A stretch of 64,000 nt of DNA from Nostoc sp. MG11 (GTDB lineage: Bacteria; Cyanobacteriota; Cyanobacteriia; Cyanobacteriales; Nostocaceae), in the NCBI RefSeq assembly GCF_014904695.1, contig NZ_JACXXN010000011.1, positions 124,001 through 188,000 on the forward strand, in the 5' to 3' direction. The position numbers and the translations under genes were made by a program. Positions 1 to 8,893 of this stretch are shown here, in pieces. The notes below the pieces were generated by a model, which was given only the letters and a program-made list of their open reading frames with translations, ran no database searches and was not told where the DNA came from. Positions within the stretch are counted from its first letter, which is position 1. Each line of letters begins with the position of its first letter.

Positions 1-726
1 ACCTCTAGCGGCGTAAACTGGCTGGAGATAGGCAGTTTTGGGAGCGCCCGATAAGCAATAGAGAATTTCGATTGGTAGGTTAAAGAGTTTACCCAAAGGG
101 CCAAATTTATCGGCGCGATAGCGTTCCCCAAACACCGATGAAGTATTGGGCTGCACGACAACGGCAACTTTAATATCAGTGGTTTCAGGAAGAGTATATA
201 TTACTGTGTTACCTCCCATAGAAAACCCGACGGTGACGATGCGATTTGGATCTACTTCGTTTCGGCTTTTAAGGTAGCTGATGGCTCCCAGCAGGTCACG
301 CTTTTCTAGCAAGCCATAAGTAACTGGAATCCTGGCGTCGCTCTCACCAAAATTGCTGAGGTCAAACATGAGCACGTTATAGTTACTCTCGTGCAATGCT
401 TTGGTCAATGGCAATAGGTTAATCGGCTTGCTACCTGGTAAGTCTCCGAGAGGATCGTTAGCTTTAGTACCCATTCGGTTCCAGGGCCAGCCGTGTAAAA
501 CGATCGCAGTTGCCGCTGGCATTTGTGTTGCCGGAATAAACCAGCCTTTGAGGCGTATTCCATCCTGGGCCGGAAACTCCACATCCTCATAGCCCAACCC
601 TAGTTCTTGCTTAGGATTAGTCCATAACCGCTGTCGTTTTGGTGCAATTACCAACCGCGCCGAATTTGCGATCGCCAAAAGTGCTACTACTAAAATGATG
701 ACAACTAACCAGATAAAGATATTCAC
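1..726 (-). CDS. Alpha/beta hydrolase, membrane-anchored (3' part outside window)
   Basis: The reading frame opens with GTG at 726, preceded by AGGAG six bases upstream, and runs off the left edge, so the C-terminus is missing. Residues 2-22 form one hydrophobic segment (signal anchor). An alpha/beta hydrolase core follows: the oxyanion region HGWPWN, the strand LMFDLSNFG and the nucleophile elbow GFSMGG with a normal serine. The acid and histidine would lie beyond the edge. The stop of the upstream P450 gene is only 11 bases away, so the two are very likely co-transcribed. By family it is a serine hydrolase (esterase or peptidase type). The substrate is unknown, but the context suggests it acts on the product of the neighbouring oxidative enzymes. 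Confidence 0.8.
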   Translation of the reverse strand, partial: MNIFIWLVVIILVVALLAIANSARLVIAPKRQRLWTNPKQELGLGYEDVEFPAQDGIRLKGWFIPATQMPAATAIVLHGWPWNRMGTKANDPLGDLPGSKPINLLPLTKALHESNYNVLMFDLSNFGESDARIPVTYGLLEKRDLLGAISYLKSRNEVDPNRIVTVGFSMGGNTVIYTLPETTDIKVAVVVQPNTSSVFGERYRADKFGPLGKLFNLPIEILYCLSGAPKTAYLQPVYAARG

Positions 727-737
727 TAGCAACTCCT

Positions 738-2651
738 CTAAGCAACTGTCTGCTGATCAATCCCAAACCGCACCTTTAACCCATCACGTGGGGTAGGAAA
801 CAAGTCTTGGTTCAATTCCAGATTTTGCGGTAGCAGCTCCCAACTATATCGACGCAGCAAATGCACCCCCATTATCTTGAGCAACACAGTAATCAAGTCT
901 TCGCCTGCACAACGATGTCCATCTCTAGGCCCACCGCCTTGGGGTACATAGCTGTTTTCCGGTAAGGCTGCAAAGTTTTCTGGAGCAAAGCGACAGGGCT
1001 TAAAACTCTGCGGTTCAGAAAAAACCTGGGGGATATGCATAGTGGTATGAATTCCTGCTACTGCGCCCCAACCTTTCGGAATGTGGAAATTTTGAAACTC
1101 ACAGTCTTTCTTTACGTGAGCAAAAAAAGTAGCAGCATTAATGGGATAAAAGCGGCGGATTTCTTTGGTAATTTGCTCTAGATACACCAACTTTTGCAAC
1201 CGTGCCATATCTAATGACCCATCAGGCACATATTGCTTGACTTCTTGCCTAGCACGTGCTGCAATCTCTGGATGTTGGGCTAGGGTTAGAGAAAGCAGCG
1301 TGAGAGCAACATAAAAACCAGAATAAGCCGCAAAGAACAAATGCATGACCTCACGGCGCAACTGTGCATCGGTGAGAGTGCTACCATCTTCACTGCGGGC
1401 TGATAATAGCAATCCCAGTAGATCCTGGCGGGGTTGCTGACGGTGCTGTTGAATCGCTTGGTCGATGTAATCGAGTAACCAATCACGATTCTTGAGCGCC
1501 CGTCCATAAGCATTAAAACCCAAGTTAATTGGTACTGAGGAGAAACCTTTGATAAAAGTGTCTGTGATTTCTCCCACAGTCTCACTCATCTGGCCTGGCT
1601 CTTTCCCAATAAATAACGCGTTGGTTAAAGATGCGCTCAGCTTACGGTATTCCGTTAACCAGGTAAAGCTACCCAGCTTTTCCCAGCGTTTCAGGTAGTA
1701 AGCCGCTGTTTGTTCAATGCTGGGTATGTATTTATCGAAAGCCTCCGGTGTAAAAGCCTGGAGAATAATCAGTTTTCGGCGACGATGTTCGTCACCATCC
1801 AACAGTGGTAAGGTGTCCCAGTCTAGTAGTTCTTTTATCGGATGTGGACTGGCATTTTCACGGGTGAAATATTCCTGATTTAGAAAGAAAGTAAAAGCCT
1901 CCGGGCCGTTAAAAGCAATGACAGGTTTGCCAAATAAATGAGTTTTAAAGACTGGGCCATATTTTTTAACACGCTTGCGGTAAAAGCTATGAATATCCAA
2001 AGCTAATGGAATCGTCTCACCCAGCAGCGGTAAACCGTAGGAACCAGGTGGTAGGTTTTCATTATCTTGACCATTGCGGGTGTTGTGCCGCACCAGTAAA
2101 GCTACCAAAATAGAGATAGCTAAGATAATCCCTAAAGTGCGAGCAAATCCCGCTTGTAAAATCAAATTAGCAACCAAAAAGCTCAAACCAACGTAAATAT
2201 GCACCCCAGTTCGTTGGATTTGTATCCAGGTTGCCGAAGAATCGCTAAACCATCCCAAACTTATATCTAATCCCCACCATAAAGCTAAGATTAATTTACT
2301 CGCTGCGATCGCGTAGCCCATCGCACTCCCATCCGCTGCAAAATCTTGAATGCCGCCATATATTCCAAACACCTCATAAAACCAATGAACTAAATAAGCT
2401 AAAAAGCTAAAAGTCCATAGCAGCAACCAATAATTATTCTTTCTTACTGATTTCCCTAGCAATATATATAAATAAATCGCTGGAATTAACAACACCGTAC
2501 TAGCACAAAATGAGTAAATCGCGCGGTGCAAATTCAAATTTGGTTTAAACTCTGCTGCTAAAAGCGTAGCAATCAGAATAATTCCAAAAGGGAAAAAAGT
2601 ATTAGCAAATTCTGCTAAAGAAATGTTTTTTTTGAGTTTAAATATTTCCAT
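738..2651 (-). CDS. Cytochrome P450 fused to an N-terminal polytopic membrane domain
   Basis: The 637-residue protein has about 200 N-terminal residues with five or six hydrophobic spans, then a complete P450 domain opening at the proline-rich PPGSYGLPLLGE. The ExxR motif is EIRR (497-500). The heme-ligand loop is PQGGGPRDGHRCAGE with Cys581; its PQGGG...GHRCxGE form resembles the CYP152 peroxygenases more than the usual FxxGxRxCxG. In the I-helix (about 439-450, FFAAYSGFYVAL) the acid-alcohol pair needed for O2 activation in monooxygenases (as in AGHET) is replaced by S and G. The enzyme may therefore use peroxide or isomerise a peroxide rather than act as a classical monooxygenase. That is inference. 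It is downstream of a di-heme cytochrome c in the same orientation. Confidence 0.85.
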   Translation of the reverse strand: MEIFKLKKNISLAEFANTFFPFGIILIATLLAAEFKPNLNLHRAIYSFCASTVLLIPAIYLYILLGKSVRKNNYWLLLWTFSFLAYLVHWFYEVFGIYGGIQDFAADGSAMGYAIAASKLILALWWGLDISLGWFSDSSATWIQIQRTGVHIYVGLSFLVANLILQAGFARTLGIILAISILVALLVRHNTRNGQDNENLPPGSYGLPLLGETIPLALDIHSFYRKRVKKYGPVFKTHLFGKPVIAFNGPEAFTFFLNQEYFTRENASPHPIKELLDWDTLPLLDGDEHRRRKLIILQAFTPEAFDKYIPSIEQTAAYYLKRWEKLGSFTWLTEYRKLSASLTNALFIGKEPGQMSETVGEITDTFIKGFSSVPINLGFNAYGRALKNRDWLLDYIDQAIQQHRQQPRQDLLGLLLSARSEDGSTLTDAQLRREVMHLFFAAYSGFYVALTLLSLTLAQHPEIAARARQEVKQYVPDGSLDMARLQKLVYLEQITKEIRRFYPINAATFFAHVKKDCEFQNFHIPKGWGAVAGIHTTMHIPQVFSEPQSFKPCRFAPENFAALPENSYVPQGGGPRDGHRCAGEDLITVLLKIMGVHLLRRYSWELLPQNLELNQDLFPTPRDGLKVRFGIDQQTVA

Positions 2652-2764
2652 TTTTATCTAACTATCTTTTTACCAAGAGTTATTATTTAACCTCTTCACT
2701 TTGTGTCTCCGTGCCTTTGCGGTTAAATAAATTCTTTTTAAAACACAAAGACACAGAGATAATT

Positions 2765-4336
2765 TTAAAGTGTCTTGAGATACTCTAATAAATCTTCCAA
2801 AGCTGCCTTATCCCAACCAGTTCCCTGATAAGTCCAAGGATAATCATGCCCTTTATTAGAGTTACCCTGAACATGGGTATCTAATTTAAAGTAATGTTTA
2901 TCATCAGGTTCAGTTGGTGAAGCCAAGCCGACATCAATTGGATCGTAAAGATTGTCTCCGCGATAAAAAATTTCTCGACGAGGTTTGAGATTAATTAACT
3001 CTGCCAAAGTCAAGACACTGCCATTGTGTAAATAGGGAGCGCGGGCAAAAACTGATTCTATGGGAGCGTTAATGAAACCTTTGGTATTTCCTAAAGGCCC
3101 TGGTCTGATGTTTTCTCGTTTGGGTTTCAAGGGATTGTTATCAGGAAAGAAAACATCAACAGCATCTGGTAATTCTTGATAATAACGATAGTTAAGCCGT
3201 TCAGAATCAGTTTGAATTTCTTCTATCGGCGTAATTAAACCCTGAAGTTCACCTTTCACCCAAGTGCCATCTGCAAAATTGCGATCGCCATGACAGGTGG
3301 CGCAACTCTGCTGAAAGACAGCATGACCACGTTCTATTTTTTGTGGATCAAGCTTGATGCTTTGGTCTTTGAATACCTCTGCATATTTAGGCCCTTGCAA
3401 ACCTCTCGTGTATTCAATGGCTTGGGTGACATTATGAGAAATTTCTGGCACTACTAAGTTATTCGGGGTGGCTCCTGCTGCCACAGCCGCAAGCACGCTG
3501 CGACTGAGACGATCTCTAACACTACCGTCATATTGCGCCCACTCGCGATTTTCCTGCTCGTACAATGACGGCAATTTGGAATAGGATTTATCCGAGGCGG
3601 CGGGGCGATCCATCACAAAGTGGACTAACTCTTTAAAAGGTTGCGTTCGAGCCGGGCCAATGGGTGATAATTTAGAGTCTCTCAGGTCTTTGCCATTATA
3701 GGGAGCATCCCATTTTGGAAGGGAAGCTAGTACTTGACCTCTAGCAGTCGATAGCCAAAAACCAATTACAGTTTTATCTACAATTCCCAGGGGTTTTTGG
3801 TATTTAGCTTCATAAGCCTTGGCAATGTTATCTACAGTTAGATTCTTATCAAGAATTGAAGTTTTAAAGGCGTCTACCCAGGCAAACAAGTCTAACGAAG
3901 TACTCCCCATGCCTGTGACTATCACAGCTTCATCTCCAGGAAACCTCCTAATATGGGATGTGTGACACAATGCACAACTAAAGCCCACAAACTTTACAGG
4001 CGAGGGATTTCCCGATTGAGGTTGATAGTTAGAAACACTAAAACCCACTGGCAAACCTTCGTTGTCCTCCGGCTTTCCGTGGATAAATCCGAATTGCTCA
4101 ACCCAATCCCCTGCTTCTTTGCCTGCTGGCTGAAATTGATCGGGGAATAAATCGGGCAAGACTTGGAAAACTGGCAAGGGCGCTAACTCAGTACCGATAC
4201 TGCCGTGGATAAATGCTTCTTTTGGTGTTCTAAATTGAGGTTTTGCCCAAGTTGATTCTATGTACAAAAACCCAAAGGTTGCTACCAGCAAGATCGAGAT
4301 GAGGGAGATGGCGGCAATCCTGATAACTTTTAGCAT
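2765..4336 (-). CDS. Membrane-anchored di-heme cytochrome c, RoxA/cytochrome-c-peroxidase-like
   Basis: The 523-residue protein begins with an uncleaved-looking hydrophobic segment (residues 5-25), placing the rest outside the cytoplasmic membrane. There are two covalent heme sites, CALCH (121-125) and CATCH (345-349). A late motif RAPYLHNGSV (432-441) is typical of the di-heme family that contains cytochrome c peroxidases and the rubber oxygenase RoxA. An AGAGG Shine-Dalgarno sequence precedes the ATG. Such proteins reduce peroxides or cleave isoprenoid double bonds. The sequence cannot decide between these, and RoxA itself is longer. Its position between the P450 and an unknown protein suggests it handles electrons or peroxides for the cluster. 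Confidence 0.82.
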   Translation of the reverse strand: MLKVIRIAAISLISILLVATFGFLYIESTWAKPQFRTPKEAFIHGSIGTELAPLPVFQVLPDLFPDQFQPAGKEAGDWVEQFGFIHGKPEDNEGLPVGFSVSNYQPQSGNPSPVKFVGFSCALCHTSHIRRFPGDEAVIVTGMGSTSLDLFAWVDAFKTSILDKNLTVDNIAKAYEAKYQKPLGIVDKTVIGFWLSTARGQVLASLPKWDAPYNGKDLRDSKLSPIGPARTQPFKELVHFVMDRPAASDKSYSKLPSLYEQENREWAQYDGSVRDRLSRSVLAAVAAGATPNNLVVPEISHNVTQAIEYTRGLQGPKYAEVFKDQSIKLDPQKIERGHAVFQQSCATCHGDRNFADGTWVKGELQGLITPIEEIQTDSERLNYRYYQELPDAVDVFFPDNNPLKPKRENIRPGPLGNTKGFINAPIESVFARAPYLHNGSVLTLAELINLKPRREIFYRGDNLYDPIDVGLASPTEPDDKHYFKLDTHVQGNSNKGHDYPWTYQGTGWDKAALEDLLEYLKTL

Positions 4337-4368
4337 ACTTTCCTCTCACAAAGATTTGGCGACAGTGT

Positions 4369-5832
4369 TTAGCGATCGCCCCAAAGTTCAGCGTGCTGGG
4401 CTTGGCGACGGAAGAGAGCCGGATCGTAGTACTTTTGGTAGTACTCCAACTCTATGTGGCTAAATTGCAGCCAGATGCCAGGAACAAAGAAGGCATCGAC
4501 GTGGGCAGGAAAGCGACCATAAGTGTCGTAGATATAGTTGCAGATATCTTTGGTGTACTGAATTGCTTCTTTAGAATGGGGTTCGGCATCCCGCAGAAAA
4601 GCTTCAGCACTTGACTTTGCTTGATAGGAGCGGGCAAACACATCCTTGTCTCCATAGGCTCCCTGGTTGCCGTACTTCTCTTCAATGACGCGATCGACCG
4701 CTTCATCCATAGAACTAATGTATGGTGGGCAAAGTCCTTCCAACACACCATCGATACCAACTGGATTGGGTTGAGTAGCGGGTGGCGGGGCCCAAATACT
4801 TTTCTTCGGAGTTGGTGGTTCCATGCGAAACCCTAAACCATACCATTCCTTGGCTGGGTTGTGTTCAAGAATGAAGGGTTGGAAGACTGACCCATGCACC
4901 CAACCACCAACACCCATTGCCTGACCAATGAGCATTAAGTTTTGCAAAATAAAGAAACATTCATGGTCAGTACGCATGGTGTGGGCGAGTCCCAAGGGAA
5001 CAGTGTTGTTAGGATTGACAAAACCACCCTTGACTCGATCAATCCCACCGATGGGTTGATAAGGGATTTTAGGACTCAGCCCCAAGTGCATTCCTGCCCA
5101 AGCTGCCCAGTCTGCCAAACTTTTGGGTCGAAATTTCTGCCAGTCATCAACAAATAAAGGTTTTTGACCGTCTGGTTCCGAAAGTAGGATGAGTAGGACA
5201 TTAATATATTGACGGGTGCAATCAACGACTGGGAAAAAGAGAGTTGTCCCAGGAAGGTTAGAGATTTGCTTGTTCCAACCCAGGTAGTAGGGATAAATTC
5301 GAGGGAAATCTAGGCGGCGATCGCTAATTTTATGTTTGACGGCAGCAGCAGCTTTTAGCCAGTGCTCCTCTGACCAATCTTCCCATTTAGGAGGTAAATC
5401 GCCAAGAGCTGCTAGCGCTTCCCGACCCTTGAGTCGCTTGATTAGCCAGATGCCTTCATCGTTGATCATGAAAAAGGAGGTAGCTTGAGAATTATCAGCG
5501 CTACTACCAGAACGAGCAACGATGTTAAGGAAGGGAGTTCCCAATTCTTTGCCACCTTCTGGTTTATCCAGAGGGCCATCGTGGGTTGTGATGCCAGTCA
5601 TCCCCGTAGCAACAATCAAAATCGCCTCTTCCAACGGACTGAGAGGATCTGGCTGATTCTGGCTGGTATGGCTAAGTTCTCCTGCTACAACTGAAGCACC
5701 ACGGGCTAATCTGCGAGTGCGTCGCTCAACAATTGCTTCTATCAGCGGGTAGCGAAATAGCTCTTTCAAGCCAGGATGTTGTCTGATATCAGACGCAAGT
5801 GGTTCACTGAGTAGTTGATTAATTTCGCTCAT
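4369..5832 (-). CDS. Conserved hypothetical protein (possibly distant nitroreductase-like)
   Basis: This is a soluble protein of 487 residues with no signal peptide or transmembrane segment. I chose the ATG at 5832 (AAGG nine bases upstream) over an in-frame TTG two codons earlier. An N-terminal RRTRR stretch and a later segment DHECFFILQNLMLIGQAMG look faintly like the FMN-binding helices of nitroreductases, but the match is too weak for a firm call. Histidines and tryptophans are frequent (for example GGWVHG), and the C-terminal part contains GRFPAHVDAFFVPG. It lies 32 bp upstream of the di-heme cytochrome gene, so it is probably in the same transcript. The function is unknown. Confidence 0.7.
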   Translation of the reverse strand: MSEINQLLSEPLASDIRQHPGLKELFRYPLIEAIVERRTRRLARGASVVAGELSHTSQNQPDPLSPLEEAILIVATGMTGITTHDGPLDKPEGGKELGTPFLNIVARSGSSADNSQATSFFMINDEGIWLIKRLKGREALAALGDLPPKWEDWSEEHWLKAAAAVKHKISDRRLDFPRIYPYYLGWNKQISNLPGTTLFFPVVDCTRQYINVLLILLSEPDGQKPLFVDDWQKFRPKSLADWAAWAGMHLGLSPKIPYQPIGGIDRVKGGFVNPNNTVPLGLAHTMRTDHECFFILQNLMLIGQAMGVGGWVHGSVFQPFILEHNPAKEWYGLGFRMEPPTPKKSIWAPPPATQPNPVGIDGVLEGLCPPYISSMDEAVDRVIEEKYGNQGAYGDKDVFARSYQAKSSAEAFLRDAEPHSKEAIQYTKDICNYIYDTYGRFPAHVDAFFVPGIWLQFSHIELEYYQKYYDPALFRRQAQHAELWGDR

Positions 5833-5838
5833 TTGCAA

Positions 5839-6003
5839 TTACCTTGTGGGGAATGGGGAATGGGGCATTGGGCATCCCTTCGGCTTCTCTACGAGACGCT
5901 ACGCGTAGCCGTAGGGGTACGCTCAGGGCAAGTGGGAATTGGGGAAGAATAATAACTCTTGACCCTTGACTCTTGACTCTTGACTCTTGACCCTTGACCT
6001 CAA
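5839..6003. repeat. STRR-type and palindromic dispersed repeats between genes
   Basis: The spacer holds GGGGAATG-type repeats (5848-5875), a fragment resembling dispersed palindromes of Nostoc genomes (GCTTCTCTACGAGACGCTACGCG region, 5881-5910), and a run of CTTGACT/CTTGACC heptamers at 5956-5999 that stops just before the hydrolase stop codon. Heptamer arrays of this kind are the STRR sequences of heterocystous cyanobacteria. No promoter or terminator is evident. Confidence 0.7.
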
Positions 6004-7701
6004 TTAATTGAACTTCTCTAATTCCGCCAGAATAGTCGGAAAAATATCCTTGGCTGCGTTTTTGCCCATGAAACAGTCCATGTGTGCATAATTAGGAATA
6101 ACATGGCGAACATACAAGTCGCCACCATTTTTATCGCACAATAGCTTGTAAGTAATTTCCGAACCCTCTGGTAGGAAAAAGGCGTTGTCTGCGCCATGAA
6201 TCAAAGCTATGGGAATGGCTAAGCGTTCTAGATGGGGCAAGTAAACATCTTTACCATCTTTGTTAACAATGTGTCCCTGGCGCAGGATCAAAGATATATG
6301 TCTGAAGAAAGTAAGATTCCCTGGGCCAAATATCTCGTGAATGGCATCGTGGGTAGCTTCGTTCAACTGGGCGATTTTGTACACTTCTCCATACATGAAG
6401 AGAATGCGGCGGTCAACAGGGTTGTTATAGGGTTCTTTGGTAGGATACAGTCTTAAAACCGTGTCGTAAAGTTTATCTTGCCAATCGGCATGGGTATCAA
6501 AGTCTGGGTTGAGAGTTTCTACCCCTAGCACTGTTAGAAATGAAGCTAGACGCAAACCAGCTCTGATTTCGTTAAGAGTTGCGGCTCTAGGATGGGTCGT
6601 TAGTTGGGAACAAACGGCGGAACGTACTCCTTTTAGACCCGCTAGCATGGCCATCAGAAAAGACATGGAACCAACGCAGTGACCCACGACTTGAACTGTT
6701 TCTGACCCAGTGATGCTACGCACTTGCTCAACTGCTGCTGGCCAATCGTAAAGCGCAATCTCATCGGCGGAAAACTGGGTCGCGGCGGATGGCAAATCGG
6801 CACTAGCTCGATAGTCGAATAGCCAGACATCATAGCCTTGAGCATACAAGAACTCTGGTAAGTTCGTGTCTACGGTATCGATGGAAAATGCCAAGGTGGA
6901 AGTCCCAAAGCCTGGTGCTAGCATGACTGGGCCTTTTGTTCCGCCTTGATACCGAATCAGTCGCAGTTGGACTCCATCATCAGTTGTGCAGAAATGAACT
7001 TGAGGCGCTGACATCCGCAGGGGACGCTTTTGACGGGGTGGTGCATCGGGATCGAATACTTTTGAAGGAGCAAATATTCCACCGTAAACGTTAAATAAGA
7101 CTCCAGCAAAAAAGCTACCAAAGCGAGCAGTCTCTTCTAACTGTTGCGCGAGACTGGTGGTGTTGGTAACTTGCAACGTGGTCATCTGGTGAAGGAAATC
7201 TGCGGGGAGAATCTTTAAGATTCCTTGCCCTAGAATTGGACTATTGAGACTCTCGCCGTCATGCACAGTAATGTATAGCGTGGTGGTGTCTGCCCAAATG
7301 TCAAAACCTGGATCGTTGTGTACGACTTTGAAGCCATCAAAGTAATAAACTTTACCCTCTTCGCTAGTCATTTTCATGCGGTAGACCATGCGACGCGTAT
7401 TTACGCTGTCTGGGTCAACGATGAATAAGTTAAATTCTCCATCGGTAACGCTGAGAGGTTCCGGCGATATAGCTGGAGCAATCACACTGCCAACGATTTT
7501 GGCTTTGTGGCTTTCGTCTGTGAGCATCCTGTCCAAATCATCGGAGCTGACTGTGACGGTAAATTCAAATTGGGAGCCACTCTGTTTACCCTGTTGTGCT
7601 GCGCGTTGATAGTCGTTTTGGACTGCTTTAGAAAAGTAGCCGCGCATGGTTTCGGTGAACTGAATTCCGACTTTGTTTGTTGCTGTTGTGGTTGTTGCCA
7701 T
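6004..7701 (-). CDS. Two-domain protein: domain shared with GMC oxidase + PhaC-like alpha/beta hydrolase
   Basis: The protein has 565 residues. Residues 11-205 form a domain nearly repeated at the C-terminus of the GMC oxidoreductase encoded at 8894-11221; 20 of the first 30 aligned residues are identical. Residues about 230-565 are an alpha/beta hydrolase. Its nucleophile elbow is GHCVGS (340-345), so the nucleophile is Cys342 rather than serine, as in the G-x-C-x-G box of PHA synthases. The likely acid is Asp505 (HGADN) and the likely base His540 (NYAHMDCF). No signal peptide is seen. GAGGTG precedes the ATG by six bases. By family it would hydrolyse or transfer an acyl ester, probably of a lipid alcohol made or used by the GMC enzyme; that link is inference. 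Confidence 0.85.
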   Translation of the reverse strand: MATTTTATNKVGIQFTETMRGYFSKAVQNDYQRAAQQGKQSGSQFEFTVTVSSDDLDRMLTDESHKAKIVGSVIAPAISPEPLSVTDGEFNLFIVDPDSVNTRRMVYRMKMTSEEGKVYYFDGFKVVHNDPGFDIWADTTTLYITVHDGESLNSPILGQGILKILPADFLHQMTTLQVTNTTSLAQQLEETARFGSFFAGVLFNVYGGIFAPSKVFDPDAPPRQKRPLRMSAPQVHFCTTDDGVQLRLIRYQGGTKGPVMLAPGFGTSTLAFSIDTVDTNLPEFLYAQGYDVWLFDYRASADLPSAATQFSADEIALYDWPAAVEQVRSITGSETVQVVGHCVGSMSFLMAMLAGLKGVRSAVCSQLTTHPRAATLNEIRAGLRLASFLTVLGVETLNPDFDTHADWQDKLYDTVLRLYPTKEPYNNPVDRRILFMYGEVYKIAQLNEATHDAIHEIFGPGNLTFFRHISLILRQGHIVNKDGKDVYLPHLERLAIPIALIHGADNAFFLPEGSEITYKLLCDKNGGDLYVRHVIPNYAHMDCFMGKNAAKDIFPTILAELEKFN

Positions 7702-7725
7702 GAAACACCTCGATTGCTGAGTAAT

Positions 7726-7757
7726 GAGTCAAAAGTCAAGAGTCAAAAGTCAAGGGT
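7726..7757. repeat. AGTCAAA/AGTCAAG heptamer repeat (STRR)
   Basis: The spacer between the hydrolase and the DUF6765-like gene contains GAGTCAAAAGTCAAGAGTC and a further copy. It is the complement of the CTTGACT heptamers at 5956-5999. Shorter traces (GAGTCAAGGGTC) occur at 8858-8870, upstream of the next gene, so every gap in this part of the cluster carries the same repeat. Confidence 0.7.
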
Positions 7758-7790
7758 AAGTATTTATTCCTCTCTGCCCCTCTGCCTTGT

Positions 7791-8855
7791 TCAAGCGACG
7801 CAGATTCCATATTTGGGTAGCAAGTCGTGGATGATGTAAAAGTGATGGGACTGCAAAGCATCGTGAAATAGTTTCCAATCACTTGCCAAAAAGCTGGGGT
7901 GATAGGGAAATCTTTCGTTTTCTCGGTCAACTGAGTTTTCAGTACCAAGGGCTAAGTGTTTCCACGAGTCTTTGCCTTTGGGGATATAAGTAACATTTGC
8001 TTTACCAAAGCTGAACTTACCCTGAGCGATCGCACTCAACCACTTTTGATGACGCAGGCTACCTTTGTTATCTGTGATACTCTCTAGCATCTGAGCAATT
8101 AAAGTTTTATCTGATTGTGGCAATCCCGGTACAACAGCATCAGGATTACCCGCTATATACCGCTGCATGACTTTGCACATATTGTCTGCTGCTTCTAGAA
8201 AGTCTTTAGGATTGTTTCTGGTAATTTGCTCGCCCCTGCCGTTAAAGTAACCCCAGCGCAAAAATGGCTTGTCAGGATGGCTGAGAACAGAACCATGTCC
8301 CAAGGGTAAAGCTTCATTGACGAAGTAATTCTGAAGCCGATCCATGAGGTTGCGATCGGGTTGACCATGTTCGTCTAGCAGGTGTTTGGCTTCATTGACC
8401 CGATGATTAACCCCGGCAAAGCCCTGATGTGCCCAAGTGTCAACATATACATGAGCAGTAATTCCCAGGCGATGCAGTCCGTAGGGAGTATGGCGGCGAT
8501 TTATACATTCTCTCACCATCTCTTGAGCTACGTAGCTGTTGGGGCGACAAATTAGCTTGTCGATAAAGCTTCCTTGGGGGTCTTCACTTGCTGACAATCC
8601 GCCGTTACCTGGGAGAAAATGAAACGGAATCCAAACGCCGTAATTTGCTAGTTCCTCAAAGTTGCGATAGTCCAGCATTTTATGGGCAGAACTGATGCGG
8701 TGAAACAGTGCGCCGTTATCAAAGCGGATGAATCCGTCATTTATCGCATCGTCTACGTATTGGGCACTGTAAGCGATGATATTAGCAGGTTCGTGCTCAA
8801 ATCCCGCTAGTCTTGCTGCAACATAGGTAACACCATGATGAAAGTCGATTTGCAT
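7791..8855 (-). CDS. DUF6765 family protein
   Basis: The 354-residue protein opens with MQIDFHHGVTYVAARLAG and continues with an AYSAQYVDDA segment, which I recognise as the DUF6765 family. The many conserved histidines and aspartates (DFHH, YVDDA, HVYVDTWAHQGFAG) recall metal-dependent phospholipase C or HD-type folds, but no activity is known to me. There is no signal peptide. It sits between the two genes that share a domain, in the same orientation, with gaps of 38 bp (to the GMC gene) and about 90 bp (to the hydrolase), so co-expression is likely. A hydrolase acting on a lipid substrate is a reasonable guess, no more. Confidence 0.75.
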   Translation of the reverse strand: MQIDFHHGVTYVAARLAGFEHEPANIIAYSAQYVDDAINDGFIRFDNGALFHRISSAHKMLDYRNFEELANYGVWIPFHFLPGNGGLSASEDPQGSFIDKLICRPNSYVAQEMVRECINRRHTPYGLHRLGITAHVYVDTWAHQGFAGVNHRVNEAKHLLDEHGQPDRNLMDRLQNYFVNEALPLGHGSVLSHPDKPFLRWGYFNGRGEQITRNNPKDFLEAADNMCKVMQRYIAGNPDAVVPGLPQSDKTLIAQMLESITDNKGSLRHQKWLSAIAQGKFSFGKANVTYIPKGKDSWKHLALGTENSVDRENERFPYHPSFLASDWKLFHDALQSHHFYIIHDLLPKYGICVA

Positions 8856-8893
8856 AATGAGTCAAGGGTCAATAACAGCTAACAACTAACCAT

